This document shows, in pieces, positions 11,757 through 23,380 of a stretch of 64,000 nucleotides of DNA (its first letter is position 1; the number at the start of each line of letters is the position of its first letter). The notes below the pieces were generated by a model, which saw only the letters and a program-made list of their open reading frames with translations, had not been told where the DNA came from and ran no database searches. This stretch comes from Chenopodium formosanum (Eukaryota > Streptophyta > Magnoliopsida > Caryophyllales > Amaranthaceae). The position numbers were made by a program, and so were the translations under genes. The stretch is from the NCBI GenBank assembly GCA_024500155.1, contig CM044879.1, positions 24,546,572 to 24,610,571 of the forward strand. Direction: 5' to 3'.

Positions 11757-13908
11757 TCAAGCCTCTTTCATAGGGCAATTGCGACTATCATGTTGTGCAT
11801 ATTTCCCACATGATTTATAGAGTCTCTGTCGCTTTTGCTTATCTTCAATAGCCTTCTCTTTCCCACTTGGAATTCTCTTGCCACTTCCTTTAGTTATTGA
11901 ATGCTTTGGTGGATGAATATCAATTTTCACTGGAATGGTAGACTCCACATATGCTTCCAAATCATTTGTCTTTCTATCTACACAAACATTGGTACTCTCG
12001 AGCAAAGATTTTTTTTAAATCTATGATCCCATTCCTTAAAACACGAATTTTATCAATATCATAACCGACCAATTCTGCACAACCATGAAAATCTTTCCAT
12101 AACTCAGATATTTCTATATTAGCAAGTTGAATTTGAGAACAACCTTCGTCTACAACAGTATCCATATCAAATATAAGTGAGCAAGTTGCACTTTTAGTCC
12201 ATCTGGGAACAATATAATATGATGGTATTGCATCAATTCCTCTGCCCTTGAAAACACAAAGAATATGACGACATGGAATGCCATCTTGTTCAAATAACTT
12301 ACATGAGCAATGAGCCACATTGTCCAAAGTATTATAAGATACAATTCTTTGCTTTGGTTTCCAAGGATTACTGTCATGAACTTCAAATATTATACTTCCA
12401 TTTTCCTCTTTGGTCTCCTTAACTCCATAATACATACAAGAACACCAAAATTCCTTTTGAAAGACATAAAAATTTGCATGAGTATAAATATCTCTTGCAG
12501 GTTTTTCTATATTATGATTTGTCTTCAATATAGGAAGTGAATGTGATGTGTCATGATCAGATTTTTTTTGGTTATGCCTCTGCCTGTCAATAATACTTTC
12601 ATATCGAACCCAAAATTCAACCAAATTGAGCCACTTATCTGTAAGACTACCAAATACTGAATTTTCACTTTCAGAAATAGAAGTTGTTCTAAATAAACCA
12701 GCCAAGAACAAGTCTTTGAAGTATGCAGGTATCCATGAATGTCGTATCTCGTACATAGAAGAGAACCACTCGTTTTTTGTGAGCTCAAACTCATTAACAA
12801 CTTGTGTCCATTTATGCTCAAATTCTTCTGGAGTCTCTGATTGCCACACACATGATTTAAATTTATCTTGAAAATCCTCGTTACTATTAAGACTTCCACC
12901 TACCTTCTCAGAAACTTTTTTTAAAATATGCCACATGCAAAATCGATGACAAGAGGTATCAAATATATTTTTTATTGCAGCTTTCATTGCTGGATCCTGA
13001 TCAGTGATTATGCATCTAGGTTTATGACCACCCATTGCTTCTAAGAACTTCTCAAACAACCAATTAAAGGATTCAGTTTTCTCATCACATAAAAATGCAG
13101 CACCAAATGTAATGCATTGTCGATGATGATTTCTTCCGGTAAATGGAGCAAATATCATTGAGTATTTATTTGTTCCATATGTCGTATCAAAAGAGACAAT
13201 ATCACCGAAAGTGGCATAATTTTTTCTCCCAATGCCATCAGCCCAGAAAAAATACTTTAACCGATGTTCATCATCTACCTCATATGGAAAATAATAAGAA
13301 CGATCAAGTTCTTTTTTTCTTTCGAAATTCTCTTTAAACATCTGTGCATCATAATCACTGATCATAATTTTAAGTCCTGTTTGATAATTTTGAAGGTCTT
13401 TTTGCGTACATCCAACTTTATCATATCCTCCAACTTGATGTTTAATCAACTGATATGCTTTGGCAGGTCCTATATTGGCTCAACTACATGTGAATAAAAC
13501 AGCCTTATGCATAGAATTAACCTTTCTTGCCGATCTCAAAAGGTGTCTCTTTGTAGGAGTTGCAAGTGCATGGGTATGGTGCTCAACAAACTCCTTAATC
13601 TCATATTTACCCTCTTCCGTTCGCTTGATTTTGATTTTGGCACCACACCCTTCTCTTGTTTCTTTCAACCTTTTAGATTTACCCCCATTCATAGATTGAT
13701 TTGTAGGTTGATTATAACCTTCTTTAGAACACAAAAAATATTTCCATATAACAAAACCAGTCTTCTTATCTTTCACCTCCGTCGAAGACCTAACGCTAAA
13801 ACCAATATTATGTGCATACCGTTTGTAAAATTCTGTTCCTTCATCTAAGTTATTAAATATCATTCCTAGTGATGGCTTGACATTATCCATTGCCTTGATT
13901 GCCTTCAT
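11757..13908 (-). pseudogene. FAR1/FHY3-type MULE transposase, one stop and one frameshift
   Basis: Domains in order: FAR1 DNA-binding domain (IFNNLDEGTEFYKRYAHNIGFS, about 13500-13870), MULE DDE transposase (VSFDTTYGTNKY, then ITDQDPAMKAA, with the later Glu in ESENSVF), SWIM zinc finger (CSCKLFEQDGIPCRHI), and a C-terminal zinc knuckle. Breaks: TGA at 13482-13480 in the same frame, between the FAR1 and transposase parts, and a +1 shift in a run of A at about 12012-12019. The knuckle reads YKSCGKYAQHDSRNC, so its first Cys is Tyr. Catalytic Asp residues remain. Start near 13908 is the first ATG of the open frame; an upstream exon is possible. Relatives include Jittery-type transposases and the domesticated FHY3/FAR1 factors. 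Confidence 0.88.
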
Positions 13909-14436
13909 AAGGGGTAACAATAAACATGTATCGAATAAGCAAAAGATATTATAATTGATGATGTAATTAAAAAATACATTATTATAATTGATGATGTAAT
14001 TAAAAAATACATTAATGGTGTGCTATTGTTAGATACTACAGAGTATGAAATTTAATGCATTTTTTATTAATAAAATAAAAATTGAATGTATGTACCTATT
14101 CCATATAAACACACAAAGACAATAATCAATCAAAGAAAACCCCAAAATCACGTACTATCTAGTTAACCACTTGATTTGATATTAATAAAAAAAAAATATG
14201 CAAACAAACGAACAAGAATCATTCAAGCCAACAATTATCAAGTCTAGGTATTATTAAAAAAAAAAAAAAAATAGCAGTCCATACCTCAATTGTGATTGAA
14301 ATTGTTGGTCAAAGCAGCAAGATAATACTATTGTAAAGGTGCAATTTTTGTCGTTTTTGCCGATCACATAATTTTTTGGTCAATTGATCAATTAAAGGAG
14401 AATGAAGAGCTTATTGAAAAAAAAGGAACTGAAATG

Positions 14437-14556
14437 GAAACGTGGGAGGGGGATGAAAGAGAATGGTGAATTTTTAATGTTCTAATCTGAGCCGTTGGTG
14501 GTTACTAAAATCTAAGGGTGGAGATTTCTTTTCTCATTTCTAATTTCTCATTCTAG
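14437..14556 (-). repeat. FAR1-type MULE right TIR
   Basis: Inverted copy of 10574-10693. Confidence 0.88.
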
Positions 14557-14561
14557 CAAAT

Positions 14562-14563
<2 letters not shown>

Positions 14564-14630
<67 letters not shown>
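14564..14630. repeat. (TA)n microsatellite
   Basis: About 65 bp of TA, 8 bp outside the right TIR of the FAR1-type MULE and matching the tract on its left side. The MULE probably inserted into one TA tract. Confidence 0.9.
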
Positions 14631-14635
<5 letters not shown>

Positions 14636-14653
14636 GCTGTTTTTTTTTTTCTG

Positions 14654-14776
14654 TCATCCCATGACCTGATTAAACTCCTTTGCTTGTGAAATTACCATTT
14701 GTTTCTCAGTTTCATCGGTTGTGGCTTCTACAATGACCATATTTTTGAATCCTTCCTTGCCATCACCGTTGAGCAT
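14654..14776 (-). CDS. Possible small protein gene, 40 aa, unrecognised
   Basis: The frame runs from ATG 14776 to TGA 14654. The peptide starts MLNGDGKEGFKNMVIVEA, ends EFNQVMG, and is hydrophilic with balanced charge. I do not recognise it. It is shorter than typical annotation cut-offs, but about 145 bp upstream there is a good TATA box (14921-14930) followed by a plausible leader without an upstream ATG close to the start. Codon use looks protein-like, richer in G/C than the AT-rich surroundings. It could be the first exon of a lost gene, because CAG|GTCATG near its end could act as a weak donor. Confidence 0.35.
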   Translation of the reverse strand: MLNGDGKEGFKNMVIVEATTDETEKQMVISQAKEFNQVMG

Positions 14777-14920
14777 GATCAAACTCCTTGCCAAATTTTT
14801 TTTCTTTTGTATGAGTGAAAGAACTAATAGTGAGATGTGTAATCATATATTGAGTGTTGTGGCTAAAGCTTGATGAACCAAGCTGATGTAGAGAATAAAT
14901 GTTGTCGTATGCCTAGACAC

Positions 14921-14930
14921 CTATATATAT
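14921..14930 (-). promoter_or_regulatory. TATA box upstream of the 40-aa ORF
   Basis: The minus strand reads ATATATATAG in a mixed-composition context, not inside the (TA)n tract. Confidence 0.35.
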
Positions 14931-14935
14931 CTATG

Positions 14936-15295
14936 GCCATGTTTAGCAAATAGCTTATTGGGGGTAAATTAGCTAATTTGACCAAGTATAGCTGATTGAC
15001 TAGTGCAAATAAGCTAATATTAGTGTTTGGTGATAAGCTTATTGGAAGAGCTTATTTACCTCAATAAGTTTTTTTTACAAAACGTTGGTCATAGTAATGT
15101 TTTGAAAAAGATGATTGACCTGGTTTAATTTAATGACCAATTTGCCATCTTATTTATGACCAAATCTTATCTTTCACAACTAACCAGCCAAACAAATCAT
15201 TTCACTTTTTTTCACTTCCCACTGCCACTCCATTCTCCATAGTAATCTCAAGGTAAGCTTTATCAATTATCTTTGCCTTAATCTTCTTTGTTTCG

Positions 15296-15334
<39 letters not shown>

Positions 15335-15722
15335 AATTGTTCATGTTATGCCTAGAAAACGAGAAAAGTAGAGAAAGAAAAATGCTTTGTTCTCTCTCCT
15401 CCTTTCACATACAAAAAACCCCGTTTGAAACATAGAATTCACCGGAGTTCAGGCACTGCGACCGATTCTACGGTGAGTTTCCTTTTCCTTTTTCTAGTTT
15501 TCTACAAATTGTGATCTAGTGTGGTGAAGTTAAAGCAAAACTAAGCCCTACAAAGTGTTCGAACTCTGTTTAGTGCTACCCTCTTCTCCTCGGAAAGGTT
15601 AGTTTGGTTTGTCGTTTCCCTGATAGATAAGGAGACAAGGAAGCCTTGTTCCACTAGGAATTCTCACCTCTTAGAAGAAGGATATAGGTTATAGATCTGT
15701 GTTCAAGGGATGAAATTGACGT
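14936..15722. other. AT-rich spacer with poly(T)
   Basis: Contains AAGCTTATT-type inverted motifs (14950-15080) that may be a decayed DNA transposon end, and a pure T run at about 15299-15330. No gene is supported. Confidence 0.4.
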
Positions 15723-17392
15723 TTTAGACACCTAAAAATGTCTCCCCAAAACCAAACCCGATGATGAACAACCTTTCACCGCCATTATTGGTCGGGTTGA
15801 GTATTTAATCTTGGAGTGCTTAAACCAATCTAATTCATAGCCCATTTTCCCAAACCATAATTTATTTCCTCTTTTCGTGCCTTTAAACCCAAAATTATTC
15901 ATTTCGTGTCCATTAAAAACACAATTGGTATTACATACACTTTGGTGCACCTACAAATAGGTGCACCAAGCCCAAATAATAGCCCAGTAGCTATATTCAC
16001 CCAAAAAACATGCCCAATACATACCAGCCCAATACTATTCAGATTTTTATTAAGAAAAAATTATTTCCTCCTCTCTCAACCCCCATATAAATTTTTTAAT
16101 TTGTTTGAAAAATTATGTTTCATCTCATAATTTCAAAATCTTTTCTCATTTATTTATTTATTTTAATTTTCTCTCTCCTCTTTCCATTTTTCTCTCTCTA
16201 AAAAACTGTTTTACTGCCATGGATTAAAAACAAATAACAGTTCTAAAAGGTGGACATAACTTAAATTTCTGTAAATTTGCTAATATAATTCAACAAATTT
16301 CAAAATTCATGAACATAATTGTCGTTTTAATATTTTTTCTTTCAATTTATTTTTTGTAGAAAATCAAAACTATGTTCTCCTACTAATGAAGATGAAGAAG
16401 TGTACTTAATTTATTACTCAAAATCCCAATTTTATCTTAAATTTTCATTTTTGGAATTGAGTACTAAATTAAACCCTAAATTTTTTTTTAATAGTCCAAT
16501 TAGTCAAATGTTCAACTCAGAACACCAAAAAAGAAGAAGTTAGATGATATACCTAAAGGAAGTCCAATTGTTTGTCAAAAAATATTGGAAGAATTAGACA
16601 AAAAATATCATAAAGTCCAATTAACAGGTATATTTATGTTCATATAGTTTCTGTTTGATGTTCATATACGTTGTGCTTTATGTCCATATATTATGTGCTT
16701 TATGAAGTAATAATTTGTTTAGAAATTCAATAAATTACGTTCGTATAATGTAATAATTTGTTTAGATATTATTTATTTGCTCACTTTGCTGTTTGATTTT
16801 TAATTATCAGATCGATCAAGTACTGAACAACCACAAGAAACTTATGAACAACACACAATAACCGCTGAAGAACCCCCACAAACCACTTACTTGCCCTCAC
16901 AAACCACTAATTAGCTCCCAGAAACATCTGATCTACCCCCATAAAATACTGATCAGCCCCAAAAAACACTAATCAGCCCCGCAAAACATTGAATAGCCCC
17001 TACAGACATTTGAACTACCCCCCACAAAACACTAATCAGCCCCCAAAGACATCAGAACTACACCCACAAAATATTAAACAACCTTAATTAACTTCTGAAA
17101 AGGCCCTAGAAACCAATGAAAAGCCCTCTGAAATCATTGAAAAGCCACCAGATAACATAGATAACCCACCAGAATCCGCTGAAATGCCCCAAGAAACAAG
17201 TGAAAAACCTCCGAACCCCCTTCAAAAACCTCTGAACCCCCCTTTAAAGACCACCTCTGAATGGCGTTTTAAAAAACCTAAAGGAAAAAATTCCTATAAC
17301 AAGTAGAGTAATAAGAAGTAAAAGCTCCCAAGAAGCAGGTTAGATTAAAGAAGCACCAGAAGTTCAGGAATCAACAAACGTTCAGGAATGAA

Positions 17393-18120
17393 CCCCTTAC
17401 AAAAACTTCTGAACCCCCTTATAAAAACTTTTGAACCCCAACCACAAACCATTGAATACCCTATAAAAACTCCTAAACCCCAACCACGAACCATTAAACA
17501 CCCTACAAATACAAAAACTTTTTAACCCCAACCACGAACCATTAAACACCCTACAAAAACCTCTGAACCACCTACAAAAACTTCTGAACCTTAACCACAA
17601 ACCACTGAACACCCTACAAAAACATTTGAACCCCTACAAAAACTTCTGAATCCCAACCACAAACCACTGAACACCCTACAAAAACTTCTAAACTCCCCTA
17701 CAAAAACTTTTGAGCCCCAACCACAAACAACTAAACAACCTACAAAAAAGTCTGAACCCGAACCATAAACCAATGAACACCCCACAAAAAATTCTAAACC
17801 CCCTACAAAAACTTCTGAACCCTAACCACAAACCACTAAACACCCTACAAAACTTCCGAACCCCAACCACAAACCACTTAACACCCTAAAAAACCTCTGA
17901 AACTAACCCCTACCAAATTATTTGAACCCCAACCACAAACCACTGAACACCCTAAAAAACCTCTGAAACTAACCCCTACTAAATTATTTGAACCCCAACC
18001 ACAAACCACTTAACACCCTAAAAAACCTCTGAAACTAACCCCTACCTAATTATTTGAATCCCAACCACAAACCACTGAACACCCTACATAAACTTCTGAA
18101 CCCCAACCACAAACCACTAA
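17393..18120 (+). repeat. 42-bp codon-multiple tandem repeat (TKTSEPQPQTTEHP)
   Basis: Imperfect head-to-tail units of ACAAAAACTTCTGAACCCCA... about 42 bp long. In one plus frame a unit reads TKTSEPQPQTTEHP. Point changes and small indels now break the frame. Upstream (16820-17300) degraded Pro/Thr/Gln/Glu-rich sequence of the same character continues. It looks like the remains of an extensin-like or low-complexity protein gene carried by the transposon. The Trp/Phe/Gly-rich minus-strand frames are shadows. Confidence 0.75.
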
Positions 18121-18697
18121 AACACCATTCCAAAACTTCTTAACTGGAAGACACTGCTCAGATGTTGCTCAGCCTTCATACTTTCCTTATAAACAACTTC
18201 ATATGTTCTAACTGCAATAAACAACCATAGTTCATAAGAATCATTACTGGAGTTCAAAAATAAAACAACAAAGTTCAAATATTGGAAAAAAATGTTCATA
18301 ATTACGTTTACAATTATTTTCTAAAAAGCATATATACATACTCAGAAAATTAGGTAAAATGGAGGATTCATTATAGTAACCTAAATGTTCATAAAAATAG
18401 AAACAGTGTTCATAATATGATACTGCTAATAACAATTTTGATAATAAATACACTGGAAAGTGCGTTACTCAAATTATATGAAAAAAATATTCAAAAACAT
18501 GGTATAAACAAATTATATTCATCAAATACAAATTAAAGTATCAATTCAACAAATATAATTATAAATGATACTGAAAATCATATAAAAAAAAATTTAGCAA
18601 TTAAAATCAAAAATCAAATTCAACACACTTTCAACAGCTTACATAACATTGAATATATGAATATCTTTCAAATAATCAATCTAAATCAGTTGTTCAT

Positions 18698-20335
18698 TGT
18701 AGGCGTCGCTCGAAGTGCGCCTACGTTAAAAGCATGTTGTGAATATGCTTGGCACTCATAGGAAGTGAGAATTGACATATACGATTAGGGACACGATTAG
18801 GGACAAGGAAAGTAGGGAGCCGCCAACAAGTTTTTAAGGAACTTGTAAACCGTTCACGGATCATTTAAGGCAACCACGATTAAGGGACAACGAAGGCAAC
18901 AACGTTTGACCCGTAAAGGTTACACCCCATTCATAATCCATGAGATTACTAACTCCATATGGTTCGAAACCACGAAAGGAGGATCGGGGATGATGGTACG
19001 AAGTGAGTCATGGAGTCACATTCGCCCGTATTGGCCTCTACTCGATTCTTATATTGAAAAGTATTCCTGCGATCTCAAAGGCATGCAAACAAAATTCAAT
19101 TCACTCCAAACTATTATTATGCTAAATTGGTTTAATATTAATGCAACATATAATTCTAAAATATCGTGATCACTTGATTAAATAACAAGATTAAAAAGGA
19201 ACCTAAACCGGTTGTCCAAATTATCTTATTAGGCGTGATATTCAATTACATATTCCCTTTAAACATGCAATATGGTGATCATAAATAATAATAGAACAAA
19301 CATTAATATTGGAAGCAATATAGCAATAATTCCAACAATATAAAACCGTTAGAAAAATAATAGAAATAAAAGGAACATGATTCCTTACTTTGATTTTGTT
19401 TGCTTGCTACTATAAAAACAATAAACGTGTTAGTAACTTCAAGGAAAATAATTAAGCAATAATTAAAATGGAATTAAATTAAATTAAATGAGAATTGATT
19501 TGGGGCCAAACCCTCAAACAGTTCTACCTTTCACACCGTGGCTTAAGGACAGAACCCCGGGTAAAGTATGGACTCCTTGGAGTGCTTAAAGAAGGTATTT
19601 TGAAAGAGAGAAGGGTAGGCTAGTGTTTAGGCTAGAGCATAGAAGAGAAAATGAGAGAATTATTTGATGCCCCGTACATCAGAAATGAGGGGTTATTTAT
19701 AGGAAAAATGTGCTGAGGGAACACACGGAACCCTAAAATGACAGAAACCCTAAAACAGTGTCCCGTGACACGGCAAAGTGTACCGTGACACGGTAGACCC
19801 TACCGTCAGACGGGAGAATATCCCGTGACACGGTACTCTTTTGAGTGACGCGGGAGACTTTTAAACAAACGGGGGAAGAAAACGCGTTAGGGTTTACGCG
19901 GAAGGGACACAACCTGTACCGTGTCACATCAGGTCTCCCGTGACACGGGACATTTTGCCGTCAGACGGGAAAGTTTCCCGTGGCGCGGGATTCCTTGCTG
20001 TGACACGGGACAGTTTTGTCCTTTTTTCCGTCTAAATTCACTTTTAACCCTAATTTTAATCAGCATTTTAGGTGCCGATTGATAATTTCGGGCCATTTTT
20101 CTGATTTATTAAAATCGGGCTAAAATAAGCACAATAAAAACGGTTTTGGGCTGAAATTAAAACTATGCTTTTACCAAACATCAAGACTGATCCACGGGCT
20201 ATTCAGAAATACGAATTTAATTAAATATGATTTTTAAGCACTCTCGGGATTAAATACTAAACCTGACCAATAGTGGCGGTGAAAGGTTGTTCATCATCGG
20301 GTTTGGTTTTGGGGAGACATTTTTAGGTGTCTACA
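18698..20335 (+). mobile_element. Solo LTR (1638 bp), forward
   Basis: Starts TGTAGGCGTC and ends GGTGTCTACA, flanked by the 5-bp duplication TTCAT (18693-18697 and 20336-20340). No internal domain is present, so it arose by LTR-LTR recombination. A tract at 19740-20020 is made of repeated CCCGTGACACGGTA-type units. It is inserted in the element 15911-21314. Confidence 0.88.
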
Positions 20336-21447
20336 TTCATAAAAAAAAAAAAAACATGCACATGTTCAAATATCTAACATAATAGGTTTATAATTACAAT
20401 ACATACAAAAGGTTTTAAAAATTCATAAATCGAAAACATAATAAATTTTCATATGCAAAGAATCAATTGTTCAGATATATAGATTATAAAGTATAGAACA
20501 CCAATTTTTTTAAAAATGATTAATACACAGATCTAAAAAAAGTTCATAAGAAATGTATCACATGTTCAAAATTATAATTAAGATGTTCATAAATCCAAAA
20601 ATATTTGTCAGTAAAAATATATCTTTATAGAAAACGTATCCTACGCTCAGATTTTCAACTTAAAATGTTCAAAAGACCAAAATGTAACAAAAAACATATC
20701 TATTAATAATAGAATACACAAATATCACTAACAAAAAAAAAATTAAAATAATATGAAATCTACATATTTCGAAATTCAAACCTAGCCATAGTGATTTAGA
20801 CAATGGAATTTCATTGGAAAATAATCTACTCCGTCGTCTTAAACACCTCCTCCTCGTCAAATCCGCCATTTTAAAATTCACTTCTCTCCAAAAACTCCAT
20901 TAACAAAGCTTCAAATTGAAGGTTGAAGAAAACGAATTTTGAAATTATGGTGATCAACAATGGTGATGAAGAAATTAAATCAACAACAATAATGAATGAA
21001 TTTAAGAAAAAGAAAAATAGAGGTAAGAGAAATTAATTAGATATTATGAATTTTAAGAGGAAAAGATGAAGGATCTCGATCTATGGTGATGAATGAATGA
21101 ATTAAAGAGAGAGAAAAATAGAGGAGAGAGAAGATAGAGGAGAGAGAAATCAGAAATTAAAAAAGTGTGAGGGAGGAGAAGAGAGGAGAGAGAAAATACC
21201 AATATATAATAATGTTGGAAGTGATGATAAATTGTAGAAAACGTGCCATCTTATTATTGGTGGTGCACACAGTTTAACATGCACCATGGTGCATGTTATA
21301 ATTTGCTTAAAATCATTCATTTCGTGTCTTTTTTATAAAACGTTTAGACCAGTTTACTTTGGTCCATAATCTGAGTCCAATGATTAAATATTTGAATGGA
21401 GCTTTAAAAGAGATTTCCAACAATATATTATAAGCCCAAATCCGAGT

Positions 21448-22707
21448 AATCGGTATATACAACACCCAAGTGTAGGTACCAATACCTACACCCCCATCAA
21501 AACACATCGTTTCACACCACAAATCAGTAACTGCTCCCACTCATCCCCCCACTAACCGCAGTAACTGGGTTAAATTAGAAATAACTTCCCCTACCCCACA
21601 TACATATATATATTAAAAAAAAAAATCCATTTCAAATCATTTTCTCTCTCTAAAAACCATCTTCTTCATTTTTCTCTAGAGTTTCTCTCTCATCACACCG
21701 TCGAATCGGACGAAATTCGCTTCAAATTATTGCAAAATTGCTTCAAAACACTACATAACTGCTTCAAATGTCTGATATTCGAGATGAAATTAAACAATCG
21801 AAGCAACATTTTGATAAAGAGTAAGTAATTTTGTTCATTTTACTTGCGATTTTAGTACAATTTTTTGTATGAAGAAGCCTAATTTTGGTTCATTTTCTTG
21901 TGATTGTAGAGTGATTTTGGAAAAAAAACACTTTAGAGAAGAACATGCAAGAAGAATCTGGAAAAACGGAGCAAAATGTGTCCAAAGAGTAAGTAATTTT
22001 GTTCATTTTCTTGCGATGAAAATTATAGAGCGAATTTATATGTGAAACCTAATTTTTGTTCAATTTTTTGCAATTATAGTATGACTTTGGAGAAGAACAC
22101 TTCAGAGACGAGTAAATCTGTGAAAAATTAAAAATGTTCATTTTCATTTTGATAAATGTTCATTTATATATTAGAATACAATCATTCACATGTTAACAAA
22201 TGATTAATACAAATATTTATTTATATATTACTACATAGTCATTGTAAAAATCTCCTATTGTAGATCAAGAACATTTAAAAGATATTTAAACTTATGGTAT
22301 AGATGTTAACATTTCTACAATTCCGAGGTAATATATGAACACATACTCAATTATTAATGTTCATTTGCATATTTGAATCTATTTGAGTTTATATTTGACT
22401 TTATATGCTAAAATAAAAAATGTTCATTTTTATGATATGTCATGCACATTTATGAAATGCATAAATATTCATTCATGTGAGTTGAGAAACTGACTTATGC
22501 ATACTATGAAATCTTTTGATCATATATGAAATTCATAATGTTCATTTACATATATATAGTAATGTAAATCAATGTAAGTATTATACTATAATCTTAGCAA
22601 TTTTTATTGAAGAACTAATAAATTATATCTGTACATTCTTCAATTTTGTTTGTAGAGCGAAAGAACCCGTTTCAGAGAAGAGAAACAAATATTATAGTTC
22701 GTAGTTA

Positions 22708-22762
<55 letters not shown>

Positions 22763-23380
22763 TCTTTAATTTATTTTATTTTTATGAATGTTCATTTTCA
22801 TTTTGTTAAATGTTCATTTATATGTTAGTATAACGTCATTCACATTTTAATAGATGATAAATATTAATTTACGTATTGATAAATGTTCATTTTCATTATA
22901 TATAAATGTTAATTTACGTATTGATAAATGTTCATTTTCGTTCGTATTCATGATCAACAAGTAAATGCATTAATTTTAAAATGAATATGTGCATATACTT
23001 AAAAGTTCATTTTCATACTACTAATTAAAGCACCCAATTATATCATGAATTAGTTATTTTTAACAAATTTAATAAGGAATTTCAATAAGAGTGTGTGCTA
23101 TATTGTAGTTTTCATGGAAATGATTCTTACAATTACAATAAGGAGTGTGTGCTACTTTCAAAAATTTTCAATAACAAGTACAAAATTATAAATTTTATAC
23201 ATTTTTCATCTATAATAATGCTCCTTAATTAAATGTTCAATTATAAATAATTGTATGTTCATTTACAACTATTAATAAAATTTGTTCAGTTTTGAAATAT
23301 TATATGTTCAAAATGACGTCACTTGGGGAGGGGGGGTGTAGGTAGCAGAAGCTACACCGGGGTGTAGTGTAAAATTTTCA
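21448..23380. mobile_element. Second non-autonomous DNA transposon in the reverse LTR
   Basis: AAATCCGAGT occurs at 21438-21447 and 23381-23390 (10 bp), and LTR sequence resumes after it. The ends carry related inverted motifs (ACACCCAAGTGTAGGTACC on the left; inverted right end ACACCCCGGTGTAGCTTC). Inside is a pyrimidine-rich leader, an ATG at about 21768 opening a short exon-like MSDIRDEIKQSKQHFDKE ending at a GTAAGT donor, degenerate repeats of that exon-intron unit, many TGTTCATTT words, and an ATT microsatellite (about 22706-22762). No transposase. A duplication of 9-10 bp suits a MULE. Confidence 0.55.
22706..22762. repeat. (ATT)n microsatellite
   Basis: About 19 consecutive ATT units. 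Confidence 0.95.

Larger units (their letters stand above)
10574..14556 (-). mobile_element. Mutator-like element with FAR1-type transposase
   Basis: The ends are 120-bp terminal inverted repeats (10574-10693 and 14437-14556), both beginning CTAGAATGAGAAAT, with only a handful of mismatches. Inside is one minus-strand transposase gene (11757-13908). Both sides run into (TA)n tracts, directly on the left and after 8 bp on the right, so the 9-bp duplication expected for MULEs cannot be resolved. The rest of the interior is AT-rich, with one tRNA-like segment at 11277. Confidence 0.85.
15911..21314. mobile_element. Non-autonomous DNA transposon inside the reverse LTR
   Basis: ATTCATTTCGTGTC is present at both 15897-15910 and 21315-21328, as expected for a target duplication, and the LTR sequence resumes after it. 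The ends share an imperfect inverted motif: ACATACACTTTGGTGCACC on the left and, read inverted, ACATGCACCATGGTGCATG on the right. The interior has no transposase. It holds Pro/Thr-rich former coding sequence (16800-17300), a 42-bp tandem array, many TGTTCAT words, and the solo LTR at 18698-20335. Mutator-like is the best guess; the long duplication is atypical for that. Confidence 0.55.

Noticed and set aside
17397..17870. Minus-strand Trp/Phe/Gly-rich ORFs
   Set aside because: They are shadows of the 42-bp repeat, whose sensible frame is TKTSEPQPQTTEHP on the plus strand.
16800..18130. CRISPR-like repeat array
   Set aside because: The units are contiguous and imperfect with no spacers, and this is a plant nuclear genome.
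18906..19169. ORF repeated at 24623-24841
   Set aside because: The similarity comes from the two related LTRs, not from a gene.
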